Part shown: one piece after another, positions 31,601 to 46,600 of the stretch
How positions within the stretch are numbered: position 1 is the stretch's first letter
How the letters are laid out: every line of letters begins with the position of its first letter
Origin: Zoroaster sp. YZ-2022
Taxonomy: Eukaryota; Echinodermata; Asteroidea; Forcipulatida; Zoroasteridae
Reading direction: 5' to 3'
Length of the DNA: 64,000 nt
Assembly (NCBI GenBank): GCA_029582265.1
Contig: CM055822.1
Span: 1,612,001 to 1,676,000, forward strand
Position numbers and translations under genes: made by a program
Notes under the pieces: generated by a model
Databases searched by the model: none
Told to the model about the DNA's origin: nothing
What the model saw: only the letters and a program-made list of their open reading frames with translations

Positions 31601-34030
31601 CCAGAAAAGCCCAGTTTCACCAAAAGCACTCAACTCATGAATAATTCATACTTCGTGTGTGACGTAGCACCCATGAAAAAAATGAGTCTCTGGATTCTTG
31701 ATACTATTTCTAGTGCATCCACCAACAACACATGAAGTCGGCATTATATAACTGTTACACAACAACGTCGAAAAAAAGCTTCATAAAAACTTCATGCCTC
31801 TGCTGACGCATGAAAACGCATGTATAATATACACAGAAGTAACATGGCGTCTTCTGTTTACTCTCGGGTGCTCATGGGTTATACGTCATCCCTTTTCGCT
31901 GGTTTACAAGTCCGCTGGTACTATATCGTGGATTTCATAGTGGATTTTCAATGGGTCTTTGTCGGGAACCAGTGCAGGGCGGGAAATTTCAAAAATCGAA
32001 GAAGCGGGGTCTAATTTTTTCGGTCAAATTGCAACCAAATTATAAAGAGAAAAACATGACCACAACAATAAATTGTTACCTGAACACAACATAAACAAGG
32101 TTCGATAGTCAATTTAATGTGAGAGTTCTCATTGTAGTACATCTTTAACCTTCATATTTTTGGGTGGTTGTCGCGGTGTTTTATACCGTCATGGATTTTT
32201 CCTTTTTTGGAAAGCTCTGTTTTTTAGTAGGTAATGACCTAAATAACATGAAATCTATTGAAAAAAATTAAATTCAAATCCATTGCCATAGTAACAGAAT
32301 TCAACAGCATACAAAAATATTATCAACAAAAAACATACCTGGAATTATTCTTAGAGGCCTAAGGAGCATTTATGCAAGAAACAATCAATGATACACATCA
32401 AACATCATACATACATTCTAGCTTTACTAAACAGTTACAAAAAATGTTGATGCAAAACTTCAACAAAACAGATCATTAACCCTAACTCCCTAGGCCCATT
32501 TGCTTACACATAACCTGAATCCTCCAAAATCCTTCAGTAGTAAAGTGTTAAAACCTCAAAGACCCTGAATCCTTCAAAATCCTGCAGTTTTTGTTACTTG
32601 TGGCCACTGCCTGAATCCTCCAAAATCCTCCAGTGACAGGTTTAGGTAATGGAATTTTTGGGTGCGGAGCTGGTGTAAGAAATTATTTTTACTGGATGTT
32701 TATGTTTTGTTTGTTTTTGAATTTAGCTTTATTATTATATAACTGTTTCTTTATACCTTTATAAAAGTACCCTCAAATAAATGGAAGTGGCTGTACAGTA
32801 AACAAACAACCACAACCATTATATGTGATCTTTGGGACCAGCAAGCACAATAATGGCCACTACCATTAGAGACTATGTATGCACATGTGTTTGTAATCTG
32901 TCATCATGTACATGGCCCAGAGCCAGGGACTGTCCCTGCATGCATGGAGCAATGAACAGTGTCCACTGACCCAAGCATGAACCTTGCAATACCTTCATGT
33001 ACAAATACAATAAACCTGTACATGTACATGTGTGTGCATGTATTAAAATAAGCAATAATCTCAATCCTCCATTATCCACCAAGCAAATAATCACAACTGC
33101 CCTCAATCCTTCAAAATCCTTCACCGCTGCAAATTCCGAATAACCTCAATCCTCCATTTTCATCCAATGTCAAAAATAGCCTGATAACGTCAATCCTCTA
33201 TAATCCACCAAGCAAATAATCACATCTGCCCTCAATCCATCAAAATCCTTCACCGCTGCAAATTCCGAATAACCTCAATTCTGTTTCCAAGATCTGCCCC
33301 TGTGAAGTTTTCTGTGAGAATGATAAACATTTCCAATCCTACCTTTCCCAAGGAGATCAAGATTTGATTCACTCTGGACGTCACTGCTGAGATGTCTTGC
33401 TTGGCTTGCTCTAAGTACCTGCAAGTCAGACAAGAACATAAAGAAATGGTGTATTACTACTAAGGGGGAATAGAAGTGAAATACGCAGTCTTTACTATGA
33501 GGTTATGTCCATTAAATTTTTCATTCAAAAATTTTGTATAGAAATAAATTTTGGCAGATGCATTTGTGTGAGTATGTAATGCAAATCTTGAATTTTGCTT
33601 GGATTATCACATCTTATTTAGTTATTTATCAAAGGATTCCTTAATTAGGGCCAGTGGAGATGTGAATAACTTTGTGAGATATACATTTGCCATTGACATT
33701 CCTGCAAAACATGGTATGGAGTGTCGTGGCCGAGCGGTCTAGCTTACCGGACTCAAGTTCTGGTGTTAGTAGCAGAATGTGGGTTCGAATCCCGGCCATG
33801 ACACTTGTGTCCTTGAGCAAGACACTTAAATGGGTACCTGTGAGGGTAGAGTTGGTTGATTAGCCCTATATGCGCTGTAATGGCAGCAATTGAGCTGTAT
33901 ACTCCCCAGGGAGCTGAGATGGTTTCAGGAATGATTTATGAGCCTTATGAGCCTTATGAGCAGTGGTAATAATATAATGCGCCTTGAGCACCACTTAGTT
34001 GGTGGATACGTGCGCTATATAAGTCCACAC

Positions 34031-34065
<35 letters not shown>

Positions 34066-37000
34066 TTGCCATATATCAGCCATTGACATTCCTGTAAAAC
34101 ATGGGATGGGTATCTGGCTGATATATATTTGCCATATATCAGCCACTGACATTCCTGAAAAACATGGGATGGGTATCTGGATGATATATATTTGCCATAT
34201 ATCAGCCACTGACATTCCTGTAAAACATGGGATGGGTATCTGGCTGATATATATTTGCCATATATCAGCCATTGACATTCCTGTAAAACATGGGATGGGT
34301 ATCTGGATGACATATATTTGCCATATATCAGCCACTGACATTCCTGCAAAACATGGGATGGGTATCTGGCTGATATATATTTGCCATATATCAGCCACTG
34401 ACATTCCTGTAAAACATGGGATGGGTATCTGGATGATATATATTTGCCATATATCAGCCATTGACATTCCTGTAAAACATGGGATGGGTATCTGGATGAT
34501 ATATATTTGCCATATATCAGCCATTGACATTCCTGTAAAACATGGGATGGGTATCTGGATGATATATATTTGCCATATATCAGCCATTGACATTCCTGTA
34601 AAACATGGGATGGGTATCTGGCTGATATATATTTGCCATATATCAGCCACTGACATTCCTGTAAAACATGGGATGGGTATCTGGCTGATATATATTTGCC
34701 ATATATCAGCCACTGACATTCCTGTAAAACATGGGATGGGTATCTGGATGATATATATTTGCCATATATCAGCCATTGACATTCCTGCAAAACATGGGAT
34801 GGGTATCTGGATGATATATATTTGCCATATATCAGCCATTGACATTCCTGTGACATTCCTGTATCTGAATGATACTGTACAACCGCCTACAAAGGCTATC
34901 ATATACAGGTGTGCCTGTACATGTTTATAGCATTCGGGTATACTGGTAATCGGAAGTCATCTCTAAAAATCACATGTTTGACAACACAGTTTGACAACAC
35001 ACTCACACATTTTGTAGTTGGATGTATCGTTTGGAGTCAGCCGTCATGTCAGGGATGGAACCTCGTAAGGGTAGCTTGCCACCTCCTTCATTGTCCACAA
35101 ACTGCTTCACAGCTTGGGCTATCACCCAGAAAGAGAAACTCTGAACAGAGAGGGTAACAGACAAGCAAATGAAATCACTTAGCATAGTGGTGTAGACCCA
35201 GATACTTTAGACGGCACTACATGTTTCATGCACGGTTAAAGCCAGTAAACAGTTTTGATATAATAAGCAGAGAAAATTTGGTACATTTTGGTACATTTTG
35301 GAAATTTAAAAAAAAATGACCAGACAAGCAAATAAGTGAGACTACTTGCGGTGACACCATGTGAAATTCTCAATTGAGTCGTAATTAGTTCTGAAAAGAA
35401 CTGGACGTTTCGATCAATATGCTCTGATCATCTTCAGGAGTCTTACTTATCCTGTTCACCAGGATAAGTATTGTGGAGTGTCGTGGCCGAGCGGTCTAGT
35501 GCATCGGATTCAAGTTCTGGTGGCATCAGAATGTGGGTTCTAATCCCGGCCTGGCCAGTCGCGGCACTTGTGTCCTTGAGCAAGACACTTAACCATAATT
35601 GCTTTGTCCTTCGGATGGGACGTTAAGCCGTAGGTCCCGTGTACTATAAAACATCAGTGCACGTTAAAGAACCCATAATGACACTTATCGTGCAAGAGTA
35701 GGGGTTTACCCCGGTGTCTCTGGTATGTATTGATCCCTGGGCCTCATGGAAGAACAGAGGATTACTTGTATTATCTACTGAATGAGTTACCCAGGTTAAA
35801 GAAGAAATAAACAAACAAACATACCATGCAAAGCTACAAGTTTTACCTAGACAAATGAAATCATGTATCATATGTGTGGCGGTCTAGGAAAACCCAACAC
35901 ATGGTCAAATTTTTACAAATCTTGTTGAGCATTTAATCAAGTAATACACCCTTTACTGATCTCATAACAGTTTTAATGAGTTCAATATTCAAACCACAAC
36001 TAAAGTTATGACCTTTCAAAGACGGTTTGTTCTAAAAACCCACAAACGGAGAAATTAGGCTTCAAAGTTGGCTATGCAGTAAACGTAAATCCCTTGAACT
36101 ATTAATAGGACAGGATCAGGACTAGTGTAGAGCTTTCCATTGATGGGTTATTCATAGGGGGGCGTGCTTTGGGAGAATTCATGAGCGTCGGCCAAAAAGT
36201 GCATTGTTTTAGAGTGAATTTTTTAATCTTCTAATTATTTTAAAATGCATTGGGTTCAAAAACATCCCAAAAATACATTTTATAGTTTGATTTTCCTAAA
36301 AAAATTTTTAAGAGCAAATTTAAAGACAACAACTTCCATTTGGAACCAAAATCTCAAAAATGACACTAATGTCAATTTTTACGTAAATCAGTCCATAATT
36401 ACAAAATGTGCGTGGCAACTTCCGACGGGTTTTCCCCGACTGCCACACATATAGTGGTATAGACCTGGATACCTTGGACAACACTATATTGTTCTATGCA
36501 TGGTTAAATCCAGTTTACACTGTTGGTAAAATGATGGTTAACCCTAACCCTCCAGGGTATTTTGGCTAGAAACCCTGCCAGACGCATCAGATTGCATCGT
36601 TTGTCAAAGTGACTTGACTGCCCAGTGCAGCAAAATCCATCAGGTCACAAATCTCAAGGCTGAACTGCCTCAGAGTCTGTGGTCACCAAATGCAGCAGGA
36701 TACAACTCTGGCATTGTTCAATGGGACCAGCTCTCAATAGAAACAGACTTGGCTGCTTATGCACTGGTGTTGACAGCTGAATGCATCAAAGTGCACCAGA
36801 CTTTTCCACCTGATGCACTGTGCTGCGTCTGGCAGGGTTAGGGTTAATGTATCTATACTTTATAAGAATCAAGATATATGTTTAAAACCAACCTGTGAGT
36901 TTCAACTTATTTCATTGTGCTGTGATCATTTTGTTGAAACTGCATTATGATTGTTCGTATTCATTCCGACGTGGAATTTCTGTCTTCAGATGAAGACAGT

Positions 37001-39458
37001 AATTAATTTTAGAAATTACGTCAATTATTTTTCCTTAAATGTGACCCGCTTCATCGAAATGAGGAATGTCCCCCCCCACCCAAGTTTCACATTTTGAGAT
37101 ATGGATCGACTTAAAGAGAATTTAATAGGCTTTCTGATGATACCAAACATTCATTTTTGGTTCATTTCATTCCTGTGTTAGGACGTGATAAATTGATAAT
37201 GTAATAATGCAGTCATGTACGTTTTGTGAACTTTGGAAGCCCATTACACAGGAAACATGTATTGGGGGACATTCCTCATTTCGATGAAGCGGGTCACAAA
37301 TGAAAGCACCTGAGATGTTTGATACCATCATCACATTTACAGTAAGTTTTATGTAAAACTGTGATCATTTATGTTGTTTGATATAAGCATAGAGTGGCTT
37401 CAAATTTAATATTACTCACAACTATCAGATAAATCTTTGAATGTTTTTACCTCTGAGGTTAGGTTCACACATGCCGGATCATTGAGTATTTCCTGGACTT
37501 CGCTGGGGATAACTGTGGGTAAGATGGAGGCGTTGACACTCTTCACAGCTTCCTCAAAGTTCTCTTCAATCTCCGGCACACCGTCTTCGTTGACCAGGCC
37601 ACCGCTCCGAATCATCTGGCGTAGTGCATCCTTCTCCTTGTACGTCTTGGGAATAGTGCCTCCGTGCTGGAAATGGGGGAAAGATTCATATTTCACAAAC
37701 TGATGATCTCATGACAGCAGTACTGAAGCAAAGATAGCCGAGAAATTAGGATTGAGAACATGATTGTCAAAGTGCAGCATGCAAAATCTGTATTGTTGTC
37801 AATGGAAGGCACCATACCTCTGGTTCTCTACATTTTGTTGAGCCCAGAACCCAGAACTTTTCTACTTTTGCTGATAGAGCATTCTCCGTCTATGACCCCA
37901 AAATCTGGAATAAGCTTCCTGCATATATCAGAGATGCCAGTTCAATTAACACCTTCAAGACACTCCTTAAAGCTCACCTGTTTCAGGAGACTTACTAACA
38001 ATTTTCATTCTGTGCCGCAGCGCCTTAGAGCAAACTTTTTATTTTGGTGCTTATAAATGATTTTTGATTGATTGATTGATTGACCATAAAATCTTAATTT
38101 TGATAAAATGTGTACGGACAAAGTTATTTAAGTTTATAACAATACCTAAGGCCACTATATCCCAAATCATGTTCATAGCGGGGGTGTGATTTGACAAAAG
38201 TAAAAATCCTGAAAAATGAGGACAAAACCCCCTGAACCCCCTGGATGTTTCATTTTGGAGGATTTACAGACTTTCCACATCCCCACAAACAAGAAACTAG
38301 AGGTTTGGACACAATACAGGCTATTTCTTTCTTTCCTTGGTGGCTACTTCTCTTCTTTCAAAAGAATTTTGGGGCTAAGGGAGATTTGTAAAACTCCTGA
38401 AACCAGGGAAAATCCTGAGAAATCACAAGCTAATCACAGTTAATTACACCCATATTGGATGAAATATGAATGTCAATGTAAACAGGGAGCCAATTGTACA
38501 TAGAAACAAACATGATTTGTGCCTGCCATGAAACAAAAAATATCAACAGAGGGCGCATAGAATGTTTATGTTAAAATGTCACAGCATGGCCATATAGGTT
38601 AATTTATTTTTTACTATCCATAGTAAATATTCTTCAGCAGCAATTATTACCAATTGGAACATTCAAATGATCATGGCAAACTTGGTCAAATTTTTCATTC
38701 AATTTCAAGAATGATGATTGTGAACAATTTATTACTTAGGCCAAACAAAAACAGTTTCTGATCTCTGCACGCATCACCTAAGACCCCCCATATCTGCATT
38801 TGTATTTTTCTGTTTTTTTGGTGCTATAAAATGATGTCTAATTGCAGCCAAAATTGCTGGATCGATTGGAATTCTGCCGTGCGATGTTTTAAACGACTTG
38901 TACACATAAGAGTATGAACGCTTGCCTGATTTGTGATGCCTCTCTTAGCCACTATACTTTGTATATGGGAAATTTGGTCTGGTTCCAATAACCGTGTATA
39001 CACGTACATGTATCACTTATTTCCCTGATTGGCTAAGAAAAAGATTAACAAACAAAAATAAATAAATAAAAAGCGTGTCACTGCACCGATTTTGAAGCCA
39101 ACCTATGACCATATTGTGGAGTGTCGTGGCCGAGCGGTCTAGCTTAACAGACTCAAGTTCTGGTGTTAGCAGCAGAATGTGGGTTCGAATCCCGGCCGTG
39201 ACACCTTGTGTCCTTGAGCAAGACACTTAACCATAATTGCTTCTCTCCACCCAGGGGTTAAATGGGTACCTGTGAGGGCAGAGTTGGTTGATTAGCCCTA
39301 TATGCGCTGTAATGGCAGCAATTGAGCTGTATACTCCCCAGGGAGCTGAGATGGTTTCAGGAATGATTTATGAGCCTGATGAGCCTTATGAGCAGGGGTA
39401 ATAATATGCGCCTTGAGTACCACTCAGTTGGTAGATACGTGCGCTATATAAGTCCACA

Positions 39459-39506
<48 letters not shown>

Positions 39507-42500
39507 CACCAGAAACCGGAGACTTTTTTGGGGGGGCCTTATCTTCCCAAAATAACTTTACCTCAGCTTTCCATTTCTCCAAATATTTGAAGGCGACAAT
39601 GAGGTAGGGTGTGTGCATGTGTTCCTGAAAACAAAATAAATAATAAAATAAAATAAAAAATGAAAATGAACATAAATACATATTTCAGATACAGACAATA
39701 AGCGACCTGGGGAAGATCTCACAGGGCTGCTAAGCAGACAATTGTGCGAAGCAATATTATTAATGTTAAAGGGAAGGTCCATCATTGGTACTCTCTTTAA
39801 CCCTCCTACTGATAGACCATTTGAAACCATTCAAAATTTCCACTTTCAAAAATGCCCATTGGTTTTGTACACACATGGTGATACCATTTGAACAGTGTTG
39901 GTAGCAAGCTTTACTACCATTCAAATCCATTCAAATGCATAGAGGGTCCATTGATTCACCACTTAGAAGTATCCAAACAAGGTTTTGTATTAGCTGTACT
40001 ACCATTTGGAAAGATCCAAACAAGGTTTTGTATTAGCTGACCTACCATTCAAAACCATTTGGGGGAATCAATACTGTACACAGTTATTTCACCATTCAAA
40101 ACCACAAAAGCTAATGGTTTCAAATGGTGCATCAACTTGTATGAAAAAGGTACCAGAAGTAGGAGGGTGAAATCAAGATAAACATGAAACAACCAACCTG
40201 TGAAGGTTTCGATCATTGCATTGTGTAGTTCACAATAAATTAGTGAAAATACATTCAGATTATCCTTTCCTTAAATGGAAATTATTGTACTTTTCTTTAT
40301 AAAAAGGACAGCACCTGGATTTGTTTATTTCATGATAAAGCACAGGCCAAATTGAAAAGGTACTCACAAAAATATGGCATTAACCCTCCTACTATAGCTG
40401 CACTTTAGTGGGAAGTTGCTACAGAGGTCAAAGTCAGTCAACTGCCTGTTTTGACTGTTGACCCAAATGTGCACACATGGGGCATTTTTGACTGGTTTTT
40501 ACTGTCATTTTGACCACCCTGAACAATACCAGACAATGCTTTTACCAGTCAAAAACAGTCGACTCATTTTGACCTGTAAATGTACTTACTACACGTAAGG
40601 TTTGACAGTGTTTGACTTTTAAGTGCATTAGATATACCTTGGCAAGTATATCAACATTTTGACTGATTTTGACCCTTGTAGTAGTAGGAGGGTTTTAAAA
40701 TCATGTTTCTTGTGATTATTTTCCTGAAGTAAAATGACAGTGCTCTGATGAAAGTAGGGGGATTAATCAATTAGTAGGGGGATTAATCAGTAGTAGGGGG
40801 ATTAATCAATTTTTTTTCATCACATTTTCAAAACTAGGTTGTGGGAGGGAGGGGGGGGGGATCATCCACTTACCTGTTTAGTCATTTGACTGAGATCCAG
40901 GGAGTCTACAAACTGAATGAGACCAGGAAAAGGGCAATCTAAGCGTAGGTCCTCCCTAGCATTGTCTGGATGGGACTCTGTCACTGCAATTGAGGAATTA
41001 AAAACAAGTTGTTTTTAACCCATGCATAGTTTGATCCCTCAAAACCATTTGAAAGGTTTTGAAAGGTAGAAAGTACTTGCCAGCGACGTGTAATGGTTCC
41101 ATGTGGGAAGGCATCTACACTGTACATGGTAATATGTTATTCCATCTTTCAAAAACTTACAGATGAAGGGTTTTGGCGGATCTGTCAACCCACTGGACTA
41201 CAAATACAAAATATGTTATTGATAAAGCCAGAACACAGATAAAATGTTTGTAAATGCATCCATACTTTAAAAAAAAGCAAGATAAATGTATAAACACAAA
41301 CCTGCTTATGCTTGTGTCGTTAACAAAAAATAGCAAAAATGCATTCAGATTGTTTATATTCATTTCAACGTGTAATTTCTGTCATCGGATGACAAAAACT
41401 TATTTTTGGAAGTTATTTCTCAAATTTTACGAAAAGGATAGCACCGAGACAGAAATATTTCAAGGGATGTTTGATACCAGCATCAACTTTACAATAATTT
41501 TTTGTGTAAAACTGATCATTTATGTTTTTGGGAGATTTATGTCAACAGTATAAAATAGTGTCTTTAACAGATTTATATTTTTTGGTCAGAACAGAAAAGA
41601 CATTATTGTCAACAGGTATGTCTGATTTACAAAATTAGATTAATCTTGATACACAGCAAATATATTTCTTAATGGACAATTTTGTTTGTTTGTTTCCTAA
41701 ACAGGCTTTATGTTGACACATGTACACAGTTTCTATGGAAATAGACGAACCTGTGTGCTCCTTGACAATCAGTCGCATGTAACCAATGAAACCATAACTT
41801 CTGCAAATCAGCAATGGTATCCCAGCATTCCATAGTGTTGCCGCTAAATCAAGTAAGGTTCTACAATGGCAATGTCACAAAGCAAAGTTAATTCTAAATT
41901 ACTGTATCAAATTGTCCTAAATTCAATATTTCTTATTTTGAAACTTGTCTGAATTCCCTGATTAAAAAATAATTTGGTAATGTTTAACCCTAACCCCCTA
42001 GGTATTCTGGCTAGGAACCTTCCTGAATCCTCCAAAATCCATCAGTGCACTTTTGGAAACATGCCCTGATCTTCAAAATGCACGATGCATTTTTCGTTGA
42101 TCTTTCGTATTCAGCACTTATGGCCTGTACTTCTTGGCATTTGAATTTTGCCCCATTTGAAGAGGTGAAAGTGCCAGTTTCCAACAGTTTTTCCCCAAAA
42201 GTGCCCCTTGGAGGATTTTTCAGGATTTGGGGTGGTTAGGGTTAATGAAAAGTGATATATTCTCCACTAATAAAAAGAGAAGGATGTACGTGTGAACTAT
42301 TCAAAATGTAACTATAGTTTGTTTTTAATGAGGCAACAACCTCTGCTCCTTTCCCTACAACAGTGTACACAGAACACACAGGGAAACTTAACTAAAGAGC
42401 GTAACATGTTGTCAAACAGTAAAAACAACGCAATATCTTTCTACAGGGAGCCCGGATCAAGACACAAAACCTATGAAAATATATACAATGTTTTTGCACC

Positions 42501-43599
42501 CAAGTGTATTAATTTGTGCAAATTTATGCAATGTTGCACATACGACTTTACAACATTTTTGGAGATACGACCTTGTTGCCCTGACCCGATGCTTTCAAGT
42601 GCTCTTGGCCATCCAGATCCTTTAGAATTAACATCTTGTTCTTGTTAACCCTCCTACTACTACAAGGGTCAAAATCAGTCAAAATGTTGATACACTTGCC
42701 AAGGTATATCTAGTGCACTTAAAAGTCAAACACTGTCAAACCTTACGTGTAGTAAGTACATTGACAGGTCAAAATGAGTCGACCGTTTTTGACTGGTAAA
42801 AGTATTGTCTGGTATTGTTCAGGGTGGTCAAAATGACAGCAAAAACCAGTCCAAATGCCCCTGTGTACACATTTGGGTCAACAGTCAAAACAGGCAGTTG
42901 ACTGGTTTTGACCTCTGTAGCAACTTCCCACTAAAGTGCATAAATAGTAGGAGGGTAAATATACATTACTTATGTTCTTACTGATGAAAGTGTTAAAACA
43001 ATTAAAATTACCTTTCAACCAGGTCTGTTGCTATGACAACATTGAAGGAATCAAAATACTGTGGGTTGTTTTCTAAAAGCTGCTCTGGACTCTAGATTGA
43101 ATATAAACACATGAAGTGAATTTTGATTTTTCATTCTTTTATGAACCAAGAATATGTAATGTAAATTGCCACATGAGGAATACCAAGGAGTTGAAAGATT
43201 TCAATGAAATCCATAAAAACAAGCCATGAAAACAAGCAAACTATTGCTTGTCAACACATGGAGTACCATGGTTTAGTGCATCGGATTTGTGTTCTGATGG
43301 CTGAGTTGTCAGAGAATGTGGGTTCGAATCCCAACCGCGACCATGGTGCTTGTGTCCTTGAGCAAGACACTTTACCATAATTGCTTCTCTTCACCCAGGG
43401 GTAAATGGGTACCTGTGAGGGCAGAGTTGGTTGTTGTGTTTGATTAGCCCTATATGCGCTGTAATGGCAGCAATTGAGCTGTATACTCCCCAGGGAGCTG
43501 AGATAGTTTCAGGAATGATTTATGAGCCTGATGAGCAAGGGTAATAATATAATGCGCCTTGAGCACCAGTTTGGTGGATACGTGCGCTATATAAGTCCA

Positions 43600-43636
<37 letters not shown>

Positions 43637-46600
43637 ACAAGCCTTTGCTATTTGATTATATGTGTTTGGGTTAGCTGTTTCAAGATCAAATTCTGCTTTG
43701 TTCTTTGTTTATGAAGATGAACTACAATAAACAAAACATTTAGGTACAAACAAAAGACGAAGTATGGACTGACTTCTTCCACAAAGTCTCCCCTGACGTC
43801 ACTGTTGAGTTCAAGAAGCAGCTCGGTCGTCACCTGTGCTCTGGATTTGCCAATACTGTCTTTTTCAAGGAAAAAACTGTGAAAAAAAGTTCAGGACTAG
43901 GAGTAAATCACAACATATATAAGATGACTTAATGAAATCACTATTAAAAACAAAATATATCTCATTATTTATGGATTCTGTGTCAGTTATAAGGTGATTG
44001 TTTAAACACTTTTTACAAATTTGAGCTATGTAGTCATGTTAAAACTTGTAGCTTTGCATGGTGAGGAGGATACGTAAGACTAATTGCGGTGACACCATGT
44101 GAAATTCTCAACTGAGTAGTAATTAGTTCTGAAAAGAACTGGAGGTACAACTCAACGTTTCGATCAATGTGCCCTCAGGAGAAACAGACGATCAGAGCAC
44201 ACTGATTGAAACGTCGAGTTGTAACCTCCAGTTCTTTTCAGAACTAATTACTACTCAATTGAGAATTTCACATGGTGTCACCGCAATTAGTCTTATGTAT
44301 ATAGTCATGTCATTAACCCTAACCCCCTAGGTATTCTGGCTAGGAACCTTCCTGAATCCTCCAAAATCCTCCAGTGCACTTTTGGAAACATGCCCTTATC
44401 TTCAAAATGCACCATGCATTTTTGTTGATCTTTCATATTCAGCACTTATGGCCTGCACTTCTTACCAGGTAGTAATTTTGTCCCATTTGAAGAGATGAAA
44501 GTACCAGTTTCCAACAGTGCTGATATTTTCCAAAAAAGTTTCATTAGAACTTACTTGTTTCCGACATCTTCACCTTTGACCTTGTTGCCATCGACAATGG
44601 AGAAGGATCCAATTCCCGGTAGGATGATGTTCTTGAGGATCTCTGTACCTGTGGCGGTTGCATTGATGAGACAAACCTGAGCAGATTCTAGTGCAGACTG
44701 GCCGTGGTCACCCCACAATCTGAGAATGTCATAGAACAATATTAGTATCAGAGGTTTGACCTTAACATAGCCCTACGAGTGCGGCATGGACCTGGATCCT
44801 CAGCCACACACTTGTTCTATTAACATGTTCCATGTTTTATTTTTTCCGTGGTGAAATAAGCATGCAAAAATACAGCAAGTCTGTGCATGCATCAAACAGC
44901 TGACCTAAAATTGTTTCGCACACAGGGTGAATCAAATTAAAATGGCCGCCTTCGTTGAAATCTGCAAACTGCCGAGCATAGTGTAACATTTTCGGCCCCA
45001 TATGTCACAAATTTAAATGTAAGTAAAAATTTGTTTAGCTGCTTTGATAGTTCAACATGTAAGGAACATATCCAGTGTGTCAAAATAGTTGCAAATATTG
45101 TGAATTTGAGCACTAAGAATTTACAAAATTGAGACTGTGTCAATGGAACAAGTGTGTGGCTAAGGATCCAGGTCTGTGCCACACTAATGTGCATTCGTAT
45201 ATAGTCGCCACCCCCATAATTTCGCCACCCGTTCCTTCTGACGTCATGCCTCAGCCAAAGTGACCTTAACATGGAGTGGCCCTCATATAAAAAATAAAAA
45301 GGGTAGAATGTCGTATCCGACCGCCACTTTTTCTCGCTCATTATAACCAATAATGTAATCTTACCTGCTCAGTAAGGTCGATAACATATTGATGATGATG
45401 GACATGAACTTCAAATGATTCTACATAATTTTTTTCATGAAAAAAAAATCAAGCATTTTTGGTGTACGGTGACTGCGGAACAGCAATCAATGTGGACGCC
45501 ATATTTGTTTCCTCAGTCATGTCAGTCTGATCTTGTCACCTCCCCCCAAAACCCAGTGGCCAATCCGGTCATCGTACATGCGCAGTGACAACTAAGAACG
45601 GATCCTTCTATTTTCTGAAGTGGGTAGGTCAATGCTAAAATTAATGGAAAGCACAGATATTGGTGTGCCCGGGAAATACACGTGGCATTTGAAAAATGCA
45701 ATTTGACACATGAATTGTTCGCCCACTGTTTGTCGCTCCAACATAATGACTACATTAAATCATGGCCACCATGAGTAAATGTACTGGCTTTTTTAAAAGG
45801 GAAAGAAAGTCCGAATGTCGTCATAATCTGAGTGTATTTTCAAGATAGTTTTCATTCGTGGTTGTTGAGGATTCATCATAAATTCATCAACATGAATTGA
45901 AAATATTATTAACCCTAACCCTTCAGGGTATTTTGGCTAGAAACCCTGCCAGACGCATCAGATTGCATCGTTTGTCAAAGTGACTTGGCTGCCCAGTGCA
46001 GCAAGATCCATCTGGTCACAAATCTCAAGGCCGAACTGCCTCAGAGTCTGTGGTCACCAAACGCAGCAGGATACAACTCTGGCATTGTTCAATGGGACCA
46101 GCTCTCAATAGAAACAGACTTGGCTGCTTATGCACTGGTGTTGACAGCTGAATGCATCAAAGTGCACCAGACTTTTCCACCTGATGCACTGTGCTGCGTC
46201 TGACAGGGTTAGGGTTAAAGGTTTCTTTATTTACACAACGATTAGCCTACATAACAATGTTTATTTCTGTCTTTTGATTTATTGGGTGGCTTTCCGCGTA
46301 AGCGGTAGCCTGTGCTGGGGAGGCTGGCGCTGATCTTAAAAGCACTGCAGCGGTTTGTACAACAGAAACTGTTCAAAGTGGTCTTTTCCTGCATTTTGGC
46401 GACGCTACATGTACTCGGCTAGGCGGAAGCCGAAGCTGTCGGTAGCACTGGTGTGGGTACTAGGCACACTCCTTTTGATCTGCCACCATTGGCATTCAAT
46501 GTTCTGTGTATGAGCGCCGGAGTGATTTACCGTGAGGTTTGAAATTTTGCTGACTGAGACAGTCATACGACTTCCAGCAGTCGGTGATGATTGTTGATCC

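Noticed and set aside
34060..34862. CRISPR-like array
   Set aside because: The 63-bp units are contiguous and nearly identical with no unique spacers, in an animal intron.
33938..34930. 330-codon plus-strand open frame with 21-residue repeats (and 266-295-codon frames on the minus strand)
   Set aside because: It is a SINE fused to a 63-bp minisatellite inside a NAE1 intron. The open frames follow from a unit length divisible by three.
36614..36841. Small protein encoded by family G elements
   Set aside because: No ATG start, the frame overlaps the terminal repeat, and one copy has an early stop. Kept only as a low-priority check.
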